From: Symsagittifera roscoffensis
Lineage: Eukaryota; Xenacoelomorpha; Acoela; Convolutidae
Length of the DNA stretch: 60,000 bases
Reading direction: 5' to 3'
NCBI RefSeq assembly: GCF_963678635.1
Contig: NC_087063.1
Location: 31,448,599 to 31,508,598, forward strand
This document shows positions 31,724-42,826 of this stretch, piece after piece (within the stretch, counting starts at the first letter, position 1; each line of letters opens with the position of its first letter). The position numbers and the translations under genes were made by a program. The notes under the pieces are model-generated. The model saw nothing but the letters and a program-made list of their open reading frames with translations, was not told the origin of the DNA and made no database searches.

Positions 31724-34700
31724 ATGGGTGACACGAACGAACTTATGGAATTCCTCTCAGCGAGTCTAGGAGCGACTCTAGACGAGATCTATCAGCAGCT
31801 GATTGATTGCGATTTTACACGAGAAGACCCGGGGCTGGCAATGTTTGTGGTCGCGCTCCTCAATGCATTAGGACGAGAGGGTCGAGGGAATCGCCCTACA
31901 GAAGTCGTGTTGATGTTGGCCTTCGGTGAGTCCGGGACCGCCGAGAGAGGTCGAAACTGACTGATGAGATGGCGGCGTGGAGAAATGTCTGGCCGTGACG
32001 CTTCTGTTCTGTTGCAAGAGATATTGGAGCAGGAGAGTCCTCCAGTGCGGGAATTCTTCACGGTGGTGTATGGACCGGTGATGTCTTTCGCGTTCCCGGA
32101 CGTGCAAGTCAAGGCATACAGGAATTCTGTGTTGTATGTCAACCTGGTCTCAGTCGTGGATTGTTCCGTGCTGAATTGGGTAGAGCAGAGGGAGCTGAGG
32201 GGGCTGGCCAGCGACGATAGGCTGTTCGGAAGAATAGCGGAGCCAGGTTGGGTGTCGATGGATTTCAACAACCACTTCAAGTGCCGAATGGGCCATGAGG
32301 ACCTTTCCCACATCCAGTTTAACCCGAAGCTTTGGAATCTGAGACCAGTAGTGAAAGATACAGGAGCGGCAATGAGAGTCCCACTCTTGCCAGAAGCCTA
32401 CGCACACGCAAAAGAGAACCAGCAAGCGTGGCTTTCCGGGTCCAGGCCGCTGCCGGACCAATGCCCTCGATATCCACCGATAAGGAGGATGTTGTTGGGA
32501 GTCACATCTCCCGTCATTGCCCCTCGCATCGGAGCCGCTCGTGATGTAGAGAAGAGGATGCTGAAGTGGAGTGAAGGGATGGAGCCGCGCTTCATCCGCT
32601 GGAATGTTGCAGCCGCGCACACGTTTGACTTCTCATTTCTGATGCTTGGAGTAAGAAAAAGATCAAGGCACCACCTTCCAGGAGACCAGAGATCTCGGCT
32701 GAAATGTGGAACGAGGTGTATACTCCCACAGATGACTTATCGAGACTGAAGTGGTCAGGAGAAGTGAAAGTAGTGATGCTGGAAGTAGCAAAGGAGAGCA
32801 GAGGAGGCTCATACATAACGATAGAGGACCTGGCACCACATGGCGAGGAGTCAGTAGAATTCCTGGTGAACGATCAATTGTTTTATCACGCAGGAGACAT
32901 GACCGTACCGGCGCGGGCGGACTCGGGCATAGACAAACGACAAGGCCCTTCAGGACCCAAGCCAAAACCTGATGCAGGTGACAATGAATTGATGGATCAG
33001 GACGATAACGATAACGACATCGAGGGAAAGACGGGAAAACCGGGTGAGACGGATCTAGGAGCGTTGGAGAGAGACTTGCTAGAAGACAGGTTCAGTGAAG
33101 ACGACGATGGGGAAGTCGATGGGAGTCTATTGCTGATGACGCCATCGTCTTTCATGTCCCCTACAAAGGAGGTGTCGGCCGATTTATCCCCGATGGATCC
33201 AATAAGTCAGGCGAGAGAGTGCCGAAGCAGGGATCCTTAAAGATTGCTCCACGAGTCACCGAGGAGGAGAAAAATCGAAGAGTCAATGAGGGTATCCTTC
33301 CTGAGTACGCTACCGGAAGAGGAATGGGAGAGATATCAAAGTGAACTAGAAGGCAAGACAGGGGCAAACTGGAGCCGAGTGAACTTCATGGAAAAGTCAT
33401 GGGACGTGATACGACGATATGGGACGCAATCCATAATGAAGGTGGGATTGAACCAACCCATCATGCGTGAGGTCCTGAAGAAAATAGTGAACTCCATGGA
33501 GTCGGATGTTCTGGCCGAGTCAGTTACAGAAGACAGTGCCGATGATCAGCAGGTCACAAAGCAATTACCCGTTAGACGAGCCAGAAAGGGGCTGAAGCGA
33601 CTAAAAGGGAAGACAAGAAGTCGAGCCGTGAACCCGAGAGTGGTGAAGTCAAAAGCCAGCGCAGTGGTGACCTCTCTGACGAGCGCAGGTCGTTCAGGCG
33701 AGAGCGGGCAAGGAGATGGTGCGACACTGACCGGGGGAGAAAAAGAGAATCTGATACCCCCTATGCTCTTGGCAGGTCTGACCATGACAGCCATGAAATC
33801 AAAGAAGACAGCACGAACCCTGGCAGACACTAAGCTAGAGATGGAGATCATCAGTCAGTGTGGATCTGGAGGACTTGAAGATTACAGGCCCTCGCGAACC
33901 AACATGGCCAAGTTGAAACTGGAGGGACAACTCGACGTGGTCGAGTACAGTCGAGTTACTGTGCCGGAATCGGTCCACATGGGAGATCCAGCAGGGGGTT
34001 ATGTGGAGATGTTGAAAACGAGGAACTCCGCGAGAGGGCACCTGATGGCTTGGAGCGAGAAGCGAGCCATGCAGGAATATCTGAAAGGGCTTACGGAGAA
34101 TTCTAACTTAAATCGGAAAGAATATGGCACGGTAATGTCCTCGGAAGCAAATGAAATCGGATTGGAAAAACTACTAGAGATTTCTTGGAGGGTGGCCCTC
34201 CAGAGATACTTCGACGAGACGATGCATGCACCTGCGACGGTGGCAGCGTACCCGGCTCATCCGTGCACGAGAACTGACCTGCAAGTACGGTTGGCTTGGT
34301 GCTTGATGGGCATCAAGAAGGCGGAATGTGAAGCCAGTAATGATTCGAAATCACGGGAACAAGAGCTGGAGTTGATGGAAGCTCTTCGAGCGTTGATTTC
34401 AAAAGACGATTCTGCGATAGCATGGGCTAAGCGTAAGGATGCCCTTTGCTTTGTCAGGTTCGTGGTGGATCGTATCCCCACTCCTGTTTTGGGAGAATGC
34501 ATAAAGATCATTCGGCAAAAGGGAGTTAATTGCGAAAGGAACTTCTTTAAGGCACTCCTGGAACTATATCAGGATACGCCGTTGACTGTACCAAATAGGG
34601 AGTCGAATGACATGGAGAGCTATCGCAAGTTGGAAGAAGTGAGAAGATATTCCAACAAAGAATTGAAAGTGAACCGGGAGCTGATTGAAGCAGTCAGGGG

Positions 34701-36768
34701 ACAAAAAGACTTTGCGACACTGGGGAAACTGAAGTCGTTCCAATATGTGTCTGGTATACCGGGGATGGCGTATAATCCCTTCGTGAATGAAGAAGCCAGG
34801 GAAGCGTACTTCGACTATGAGCAAGTCATAGTACTCAATTTCTGGGTTGAACGGATTAAAAAAACTGGAATGCTGATGGTGGAACAACCCAAGCTGGGAA
34901 TTATCTTAGAAGAACGAGTGGTCGAACCCTCGGTTCCCGAGCTAAAGGGGCAAGTGAGTTTTGATTGTGGTTCTTGGGACGGTCCCTTGAAAACCAGTCT
35001 AGTAACGATGTGGGAACTCATGAAGCCTTCGTGGTGTCCTCATCCTAACGCCGGTTTAATCTGGGACATGACGGCGGATATCACGTTAGACCTGGATGAT
35101 GACGCGAGTCTACATGATCTGGCCATGATAAACCATCTGCTGGCCATGAGGTTGACGAAGCGGAAGAGCAACCCATCCACGGAGCTATCCGAGGAAAGTC
35201 CATCTAGCAATTGGTTGAAGCAAGGCACATGCTTAGCTCAACATAGTGGGATGGAAGGACATGTTTGCAACTTGGGGCACTGCCTGATTACGCTGAGCGA
35301 GCAGCATCGACAACTGGCACGATTGTACGGAAGATTGAGCATGTCAGATAAGAGTGGCATGGAGTTGGTCGCGGACTGTCATGGGGTGACGGATGTAAAC
35401 TTGACCACAGCCTTGGGATTTTGTAGCATGACGAGTTCGATAGAATCGCTTGAGCGCCTGGAGCGTGCCCATGAGCTAGTGACGTCCCTCAGCGTGGAAT
35501 TATTTCCTGGAGCATTGCAGACAGAGCAGAAGATCGGAGGCTGGCGAGAAGCTCTGGAGAACGAAATGAATCTGAAGGATAGTGAAGCCTATCATAAACC
35601 TACTGGTTCAAAATATCTGGTGGGTTCAAGCTCCGCGCCATATTGTAGTAGTAGGTATCCTATGCACATGGTGGTGATGGATGCGAGGACGCAGCACGTG
35701 TTGATTGACCAACTTTTCTCTGTGCCAAAGTGTGTGAGGTTGGCTAGAATGTCGGAGAGGTCATATGATTTGTTGGCGAAGATCTTTCGGGCAGTCCCGA
35801 AGAGATCTGAAGGCGAGTTGCAAGACGTAGTGGGTGAAGAGTTCCTGAGATTGAACGAAGGTAATGTGAGTGAGTTCAAGAAGCAGAAAGCGAGTGGAGC
35901 GTTACCCACTGAATTCCCCACCATAGAATAGAAAGACGATTTACACAGAATTCTGATGGAGGTGGAACCGTTGCTGGGAGCCTCAGGGTATCGGACCCGA
36001 AGGAACATAGTGAGAACCCATGGGGAGTATCCTTGCCACTGCTTGGCGCAGACGTTTTGGTACCCCAAACGCGGGAATCTAGTATGGGACGTGGAGGAGT
36101 TGTACTCTACGGGGTTGCCCGATCAGAATCAACAGGTGTCAATCGTGGTGGTTAGTGCCATGCTGGCAGTGAGATGGTTGGAGGCTAACGCGGACACAAG
36201 TGAACAGGAGACGGCCGTGCCGACTCCTGAGCAGCTGAGCAACGTGAAGATGAGTCGTTAATTGGATCTTTTCAGGACCACCTGCAAGGTTCTGAGAATA
36301 CCCAAAGCCATTGAAAGAATATGGTCAAGGCAAAGATTGATGCCTTGGTTCCGTGCAGTGATGACATCGTGGATGTATGAACGCGCGAAGCGTCATATGT
36401 CGAGGAACACGGAAGCCTATCAGTCTTTCCAGCTAGACATAGGACCGGGAGCCTATAAGAGAGCATTCCTGACACACAGAAACGCGGTCACCACGGCGGT
36501 GAAGCGAGTAGCTGGAGCGCCTTGTGTAACTGAAGATGAGAAGAAAGAGGTCTTAAGAGCTGACCTAGAAAGAAATGTGAGCCTATGTCTTCACAACAGC
36601 TTTTGCAGGAACCGGGAGCAAAAGGTGAATGTGGACCTGCTACCTTGTTGCAAACCGAGGCTGTTGGAACAGGAGAGTTGGGGCACGGCCCGCAACTCCC
36701 TGGACATGCTTGAGAAAGTCCTAGAAGACAGCGAAGCTGAAGATCAGGATGGAGAAGCAATGGAATGA
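31724..36768 (+). pseudogene. Element B ORF3: about 1,680-codon protein of unknown family, disrupted
   Basis: A very long reading frame after pol, now in pieces. It has TGA at 31958-31960, a frame change between about 32650 and 32704, and TAA at 33238-33240. TAG follows at 35929-35931 and TAA at 36259-36261. Between these it stays open, the longest piece being 895 codons (33244-35931), so it was under selection until recently. It is soluble-looking: no signal peptide or clear membrane span, so it is not an ordinary envelope protein. An acidic low-complexity section (DQDDNDNDIEGKTGK) lies about a quarter of the way in, and scattered Cys/His pairs occur near the end (EYPCHCLAQTFWYP). I recognise no family. 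It starts at an ATG shortly after the spacer, so it was probably expressed from a spliced or internal-entry mRNA. Confidence 0.75.
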
Positions 36769-36805
36769 AGATGATGGAACGAAGAGGACAAGTGAAGACG
36801 TGAGC

Positions 36806-36832
36806 AAGAAAAGAAGAGAAGAAAAAAAAACT
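36806..36832 (+). promoter_or_regulatory. Polypurine tract of element B
   Basis: A run of A and G (GAAAAGAAGAGAAGAAAAAA core) directly before the TGATTGTC that I take as the LTR start. Purine-rich priming sites for plus-strand DNA sit at this place in LTR elements. Confidence 0.65.
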
Positions 36833-38424
36833 TGATTGTCTTTGTGTGTTAAAACTTAAACCAATCAACCAAGTTTGATTATTGAACTTGTTAAACTTTT
36901 TGTTTTGATTTAGTTTGGTCAAACCAGACTTTGAAAATTGTTACAATTGTTAAAATTGTTGAAAGAAAATTTTAGTTATACTACTTATGTATATATATAG
37001 AGCATAGGTGAGTATATTTACCTATTTAAACACGACTGAAGTTTTTAACCTGTGTAAGACACAATTTCACTGTGTGGCGGTATGGTAAGTTTGGGTAAAC
37101 TCGCTCGAGAAGGGTGAGTAACTCAATAACTTTCCTAGCCACAGAGTTTCTTAGTTTTAATATTGAAAGGACTGCATAAATAAATGATTATACTTGGTGA
37201 GTGACGTTAAGTTAATTTTAACGGGTGCGTGGCCGTGCCACGTCCCAACTTTTTAATCACAAAGAGCGAAAAGAAGTTTTATGGCAAGATGACGTAAGTA
37301 GTCAGAAAAGAAGTTTTATCTAGGACACTCCTCATGGTGCAAATTTTGTGAAAATGTTGAAAGGCAGTGAGATGTAGTACGATGCCATTTGTGAACACGT
37401 AGTGAGTTGAGGTGGAGCAGATAAATTTCATTTTCTTATGCGATTTGTAAGATTGATTACAGAGAACTGGAACACTACTTGACGACAAACCGGTGTTATG
37501 CGATCAATAGGGACATTGATGGGGACTTGTCCGGGGATTATGTGCCATTCTGCCAGATTGGCACAGCGCTACCTTCCGGCGGGACAGAAAAAAGCGAATA
37601 AAGGCCTTAGTAACGAAAAAGTATTGCGAAGGAGGGTAGGAATATTCTAGAATTTTTGTTTTTAAAATTTCGATTGAAGAGTGAATATTTCTGAGAAATA
37701 GAAAAAGACGGCCATTTTGACTGAAAGGGACGAAAAAACAGAACAACGACAAATAATGTGGAAAACGGTCGCACAAGAGACGAAAAACACGAAGCCTCTT
37801 ATCGTGGCAACAACACACGATAAGACTCTTAGCAGAGGAATTTGGTGGAGAAAGAAGCTTCAGTGGGGAAGGAATATTCCACGGAACCCTCCCGTGCCAC
37901 AAATTGGAAGAGATAAGAACGTTATCTCAGGAAGATTACGGGAGCGGAGGCTTGGTCCCCCAGAGACTGTTTTATGTGAAGGGACTATATAAAACTGACT
38001 TTGTAGCTACTTAGATGTCGTAGAACTCTGAATTAACACCGGTATAATTTGATATTTTAGAATATGAGTAGCTAGAAAGAGGAAAGGTTCAATCCATCTC
38101 CAATGGATTTAATATAGAACTGTCACACAAAAACATATTAAAATTGGTTGTTCGAGCCGTGCTTTTAATAGCAATCACGTAGTCTGAGGATCCGAGACTC
38201 AGCTATGTGGTTGTGTTCGCATGTAAACGAAAGCTGATCAAAAGTCGTTTGACTGATGGCCTAAAAATAGTAACTTTTTACTTAGCCCTAAACAGACCAG
38301 AAAATCAACTGGCAAGGTCGAGACGGTGAAAAACGAGTAGGATTAAGGTAACTGACGCCTGCCAGTCGTTAATAGGTACTTTTTCTACGCTCCGTCGCTG
38401 TGTAGTATTTGGGCGAATGTTACA
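36833..38424 (+). repeat. 3' LTR of element B
   Basis: About 1.59 kb from TGATTGTC to GTTACA. The start is set by the polypurine tract because the other LTR is hidden in the gap; the end is exact from comparison with 19792-19996. It holds a strong TATA box at 37986. ORFs within it are chance. Confidence 0.75.
37986..37994 (+). promoter_or_regulatory. TATA box in the element B LTR
   Basis: TATATAAAA in a GC-richer setting (GGGACTATATAAAACTGACT). Transcription would start near 38015, giving an R/U5 region of about 400 nt. Confidence 0.6.
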
Positions 38425-39448
38425 ACACTTCAACAGACACACAACTTTTGTACGGTTAAAATGTCCTTTTCCAATCGCTTTTAATATAGTTCTAGTCCCA
38501 TTAGTATATATTGGCGCCCAAGGCGCCTTTAGAAAAATTTTAAGGTCCGTCACAAAATATGGATATCTTAAAATAGTACAAAGGGGGGACCCTTTGCGTC
38601 GGCAGGCTGTCGAATCCTTGAGGGGGGGGGGCGTCCGCACCCCCCCCCCTAAATCTGCCCCTGGTTTGAATTGTACCAGCATAATTAGTTTTGAAAACCG
38701 TTTCACAAAAGTGGTCTTTGCAAATTAAAGAGGGACTGGAAGAGATGGAGGTGTGCAACTTTCTACATTAAGTTGGTTCAGTTTGTAGAGCTTTCTTGAG
38801 TTTGTTGTTTCTCCCCCACCCACATTTGATTTTAATTACGAAAAACTAACTTTAGGTGGTAAACTAAAAAACGGTTTTGGGTTCATTTATTCTCCCTTTT
38901 CTGGTCTCACGTATACACGTATATAGCAACTTGCTTTAGTATTGTTGTTTTTCAGGGGTTAAGCATGCAGACCTAATACGTTTGAATAGACTTATTAGTC
39001 AGCATGCCAGTTTTTATAGCAATTTAACATTATGAACTCAAGTATTGACAGTAAAGCTTCGTGGAGCGGGGGAAGAGCACGGAAAAACAGCCACATCACG
39101 TAATTAGCCAAGTAATTTTTGTTAACCTAAGGAAATGGAAAATATGCGATGTGAAGACAGATGAGAGTGGAAAGCAGCTTCTTGGAATCTTATTTTAAGA
39201 GAATTTAAGAGAAAACACAGGCCCACCTTTTGCCCTTACCCACTTGTAATTTAACTAAATTAAAATTAAATTAACATTGCCCAATTGTTTTTATTTTGTA
39301 TGCCTGATAATTACCCAAATGAAAGCACCATTAATTTGTCATCATCTACAACCTTGTAAAATCATGTTTTATCAGTGGTACTCGTGGTGGTGGGGGCGCG
39401 ATGGGGGGGGGGGGAGGTTGGTGAAGCTTAACACAGAATTCACTCCCG
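38425..39448. other. Intergenic DNA with a MITE fragment
   Basis: The right half of a MITE lies at 38510-38663. The remainder is AT-rich, with a G-rich low-complexity patch at 39380-39420. No gene is supported. Confidence 0.55.
38510..38663. repeat. Right half of the hAT-like MITE
   Basis: GGCGCCTTTAGAAAAA and the AAAATAGTACAAA phrase match 12541-12600. It ends in a C run and TAAATCTGCCCCTG, the inverted end of the family. The left half is missing on this side of element B. Confidence 0.7.
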
Positions 39449-40611
39449 CAGTGACAATAATGGATAAAAATCGATTGTATACAGAAAATTCTACAGATTT
39501 ACGTAAGTATAGAATCGATTTATCTACAACCATTTTCAGAACAATAATCGAGTCTATACAGATGGAATCTATTTTTTTCCACCAAAAATAAATGGATTTC
39601 AGTGCCAAAATAATCAATTTTTCTATTCTATAAAATCTATAGATAATCTGCATATAGTCAATGTATAATCTTTATACAATAAAACCTGTCGACAACCTGT
39701 ATATAATCTGTAGATAATCTGTATATAATCTGTAGGCAATCTGTATATAATCTGTATAAACTCTGTACAAAATTGATTATATGCCTAAAAGGTATAGGGG
39801 TTGTAACCATTTCATTTTTGACCATTCAAAAATTAAATTAATGACTTTTTTTACAAGTTTAACAAAAACTTGTAATCAGGAAAAATTTTCCTCGGTGTAA
39901 CAGTGAGCTGAACTCACTGCAGCAAAATTTTTTCCCGCAAACTACAAGTTTAAAGAGATCGCACCAAGATTTTGCATTTTAACGGTTCTAAAGTAATTTC
40001 TTGAAACACTTCCTCAAATATCATTTAAAATATCAACCTTTTCAGCGCAGTTTTGCGAAAAAACATACATGAAACATTAGAGAAATTAACATAAAGCAAT
40101 CAGTTTTGGCTGCCATTTGTTTACACATAAAAAAATTAATTTTTTTTTAGATCAAACATCAGTACAAAAATTTCAAAAAAAATGCCTATATTCTAATTTT
40201 GTTTCAATATGCTCATTCTATCTGAGCGAAAATGTTGAGCAAATTAGTTTATAATCTGTATATAACTTGGTAGTCTGCATATAATCTGTATTTAATCTGT
40301 ATTTAGTCTGTATATAATTTGTACATAATCACTATATAATCTGTCTATAATCTGTAGATAATCTGTAAATAATGTGAATACAATCTGTATATAGTATGCA
40401 TAGAGTTTGATACAGAAAAAAAAACAGTTTTAGAGTGTTTTTATAATGATTATATGATGAAAATATACAGTATAGAACTTTTAAAAAACAAAATTCATTA
40501 TAATCGATTATGAGAACTACATAACCAAAGTTTTCCTATATAAAATTACAACAGATCTGAAATCTGTACATTTTTCAGCAGATAATCGATTTGTATCCAT
40601 TTTTGTCACTG
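39449..40611. mobile_element. MITE with internal 11-bp satellite arrays
   Basis: The left end CAGTGACAATAATGGATA and the inverted right end (CAGTGACAAAAATGGATA read inward) form a terminal inverted repeat of about 30 bp with three mismatches. Inside, the phrase AATCTGTATAT and variants recur many times at 39655-39770 and 40255-40400, separated by unique sequence. There is no coding capacity. No clear target duplication is seen apart from CG on both sides. Confidence 0.75.
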
Positions 40612-40625
40612 CGTGCTGGTACTAC

Positions 40626-40790
40626 CTTCTTCCTCTGGTCCTGTTCACTCATGAACTCGTCCTCCTCGTCGCTCTCGTCACTGCTGCTGGAGGCCTCGTC
40701 ACTGTCCCCCTGGTGGATCATCTGCTGCCTGTGTAGAGTACTCCTGCTCATCCTCGTCTAAATTTTTCATATCCTTTTCCATTCTATACC
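40626..40790 (-). other. Acidic exon-like fragment, perhaps an upstream ODAD2 exon
   Basis: A GC-rich island in AT-rich DNA. On the minus strand an ACTCAG acceptor (exon from 40790) leads to MEKDMKNLDEDEQEYSTQAA, then a GGGGG run, then GDSDEASSSSDESDEEDEF, and a GTAGTA donor after AAGAAG. The two halves are in frames one base apart at the G run, so there is a one-base indel there. Vertebrate ODAD2 has a Ser/Asp/Glu-rich stretch just before its first ARM repeat, which makes this a candidate for the next upstream exon. The splice phase does not fit the 18448 exon directly. It could belong to another gene. Confidence 0.35.
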
Positions 40791-40920
40791 CTGAGTTTAT
40801 TTCAGTTGAAAAATTACGCAGACAGATTATATATAATATATCGCTCTTTTCCAGTTTCCCATCCCCCTCGTAAATTTTTTTTAAAAAAGCTGTTCAAAAA
40901 TTGTTCACACGGCATTTTGC

Positions 40921-41139
40921 GGCTCTTTTCCAGTTCCCCCCCACCTTTCAAATTCAAATTTGAAAGGCTTATTTAACGTTGTCATAATGCAATGAAATTT
41001 GGCATGGTGAACAAATCGACAACTGTGAACAGATTTGTTCTTCATACTTTACAGCGTAACATCACGCATTTAGCCGTAATAACACGTAAAACAAACATAA
41101 AACTCGGTATTTTGAAAGGGGGGAAACTGGAAAAGAGCC
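40921..41139. mobile_element. 219-bp MITE with perfect 8-bp target-site duplication
   Basis: Terminal inverted repeats start GGCTCTTTTCCAGTT and extend about 29 bp with a small indel. CATTTTGC stands on both sides (40913-40920 and 41140-41147), an exact 8-bp duplication as left by hAT-type transposases. A partial copy of the same end lies at 40843-40867. It ends 23 bp before element C. Confidence 0.85.
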
Positions 41140-41277
41140 CATTTTGCATGTAAGTAATGCTGTGGAACCTGATCTAAACTACATTTTATGATTGGATAAT
41201 TTAGATATTTTACCAATGTAAAGTATTTAATATTAACCAATCATGATCCATCTAACTAACAACCCACTTATTTGTAA

Positions 41278-41305
41278 GTGCTGAAGTTACTTGTAATTTC
41301 AGCAC
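41278..41305 (+). promoter_or_regulatory. Near-perfect palindrome in the LTR
   Basis: GTGCTGAAGTTAC and GTAATTTCAGCAC flank two Ts: a 13-bp stem whose only irregularity is a G-U pair in RNA. It is present in all three LTR copies in the window. It may be a transcription-factor dyad or an RNA fold near the 3' end; this is not decidable here. Confidence 0.6.
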
Positions 41306-41366
41306 CAGAGAGATTTGAATTTAACTTAGAAATTAGTTGGACTCTCCCGAGCACTTCAGCAGCCGC

Positions 41367-41372
41367 AATAAA
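41367..41372 (+). terminator. Polyadenylation signal in the element C LTR
   Basis: AATAAA within the LTR (CCGCAATAAACC), the usual place for cleavage of LTR-element transcripts in the 3' copy. Confidence 0.45.
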
Positions 41373-41659
41373 CCAGTATACCCTAGATCTATTGAGCCTA
41401 GCAGAGACTAGTTAAACAACCTGAGACTAGATAGTATAAGAGTAAGATTAGGATCGGTATTAGACTAAGAAGTTGCACGAATCTATCCGGCCGAAAATAA
41501 GATAGCGTGACGAGCAGACGGTGTACCCTATCCGAAATTACTCTATGAGTTAACCAACTCGGTCCTAACTCATCTGGTGCGACCATAAGTCTCGAACAAG
41601 ACCTTAATAGCTTAGAATTAACCAAAATAGATTAGAAATTAGACAAAAACATTTACAAA

Positions 41660-41893
41660 ATGTTATACGACAATAATTTAATCGAAATGTCTCTACGACT
41701 CAATAGATCAGAGCCAATATTCCGAACCATAACAGAACTACCCGGAATTGGAAGAAGACCTCGAACCAGAGACGACATACGACAAAGTAGAAACTTGCCA
41801 TATAGCTATATGATAGTTAGGCAAAAACCAGAACAAACTTTTATATTTAGAATACTACTGGCAATGAATTTAGATTTTCATTTGCAAACCTAA
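41660..41893 (+). CDS. 77-aa leader ORF, element C
   Basis: Partner of 2068-2301 in copy A, differing at one residue. Its central part is Arg-rich (GIGRRPRTRDDIRQSR). No family is recognised. It could be a leader peptide, a first exon spliced to downstream ORFs, or chance. Confidence 0.4.
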   Translation: MLYDNNLIEMSLRLNRSEPIFRTITELPGIGRRPRTRDDIRQSRNLPYSYMIVRQKPEQTFIFRILLAMNLDFHLQT

Positions 41894-42224
41894 AATTTTG
41901 AAGTCAATCCTCAAAATCATTACAGGCGCTAAACAAAATTATTAATATACAATAACGATTGATAAAAAGATCTAAGATCGTTTTCCTAAAACTCTGCAGT
42001 AATATACAAAACATGTTTGAAAAATATTTATTGAAAAATAAAAAATAAAAATTAGTAGCATGACAATAAATGGTTAGTAATCATAAATCATCCTGTTGTT
42101 CCAGCTCCATCACCTAAAACATAACAGCAATCATAAACCCACTAATATCATCAAAACACTAAATCTTTCCTTTACACACATTAAAAATTTTATTAAAACT
42201 TAAATTCACTTAATTTTAAAACCA

Positions 42225-42309
42225 GATCATCAAGGCTTATCCTTGGATCTTAAATCATTTTCTACTTAATTAAATTTCAAATTTGATCATCAAGGCTTAT
42301 CCTTGGATC
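42225..42309 (+). repeat. Duplicated 25-nt hairpin motif in the element C leader
   Basis: Exact 25-nt copies at 42225-42249 and 42285-42309, each with CAAGG-CTTAT-CCTTG stem potential. They are also present in copy A. Tandem small hairpins in retroelement leaders are often packaging or dimerisation signals; this use is inferred. Confidence 0.8.
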
Positions 42310-42826
42310 AAACAGAACAACTTTGTTCTCCCCCACCCACTTAATTAGTGTCTAACGACCTCAAACGTCGATTCACTACCCAACCCTTTCTAAAGACCTA
42401 AGACTAATAGAAATTTTTAAACAAAACTAATCATTCAAATTAGGATAAATAGTGAAGAACTTCGGTTATTCATCCTTCACTTGACCCCCCCTCTTACCAG
42501 ACCCAGGATAAATCTTAGACTTAGTAAGTTTAAAATAGTATCTAACGAACTACTCGCGTTCTAATTATACCTGAACCTTGTGGATCGATTTACTATTCTC
42601 CAACCCTTGAACACAATCACTACCCCTAAGTAAGATTAAGTAAGTTAACACCTTAACTTATACTAGCCACGAGAAAGTAAAAAATCATTCTTCGGAATCG
42701 ATATACTTTTCTCTCCAACCCTGAACAAATAGACCCAGGTTAAGCTAACCAAAAAATCGTAAGAACTAACAGTTTAGGAAAATAGAAATCATTTAACAAC
42801 CTTTTGCATCCGTCATCCTAAACCTT

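Larger units (their letters stand above)
19792..38424 (+). mobile_element. Element B: large Ty3/gypsy-type LTR retrotransposon with three ORFs
   Basis: Bounded by the visible end of a 5' LTR (19792-19996) and a complete 3' LTR (36833-38424). The order is primer binding site, 3.1 kb leader, ORF1 (charged, coiled coil), ORF2 (capsid, two zinc knuckles, protease, reverse transcriptase, RNase H, integrase, macro-like domain), ORF3 (unknown), polypurine tract and LTR. The two LTR copies differ at about 5 of 205 comparable positions. Reading frames hold five in-frame stops, one frameshift and an integrase deletion, so this copy cannot move by itself. It is GC-richer than its surroundings and than element C. 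Confidence 0.92.
41163..41493 (+). repeat. 5' LTR of element C (part matched by the 3' LTR)
   Basis: TGGAACC start; identical to 59670-60000 base for base by eye. The LTR may continue beyond 41493, because its 3' end cannot be set without the rest of the other copy. I could not identify a convincing primer binding site. Confidence 0.9.
41494..42826 (+). other. Leader region of element C
   Basis: Apart from the 77-aa ORF at 41660 this is non-coding. It has the duplicated hairpin at 42225-42309. Three looser copies of a phrase (a CGAT-like start, TACT or CACTA, then CCAACCCT) lie near 42370, 42584 and 42696. A possible 5' splice donor is CAGGTTAAG near 42737. Confidence 0.55.

Noticed and set aside
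39655-40400. Regularly spaced repeats considered as a CRISPR-like array
   Set aside because: Units are 11 bp, AT-rich, degenerate and adjacent without unique spacers of fixed length; the setting is eukaryotic. It is satellite DNA inside a MITE.
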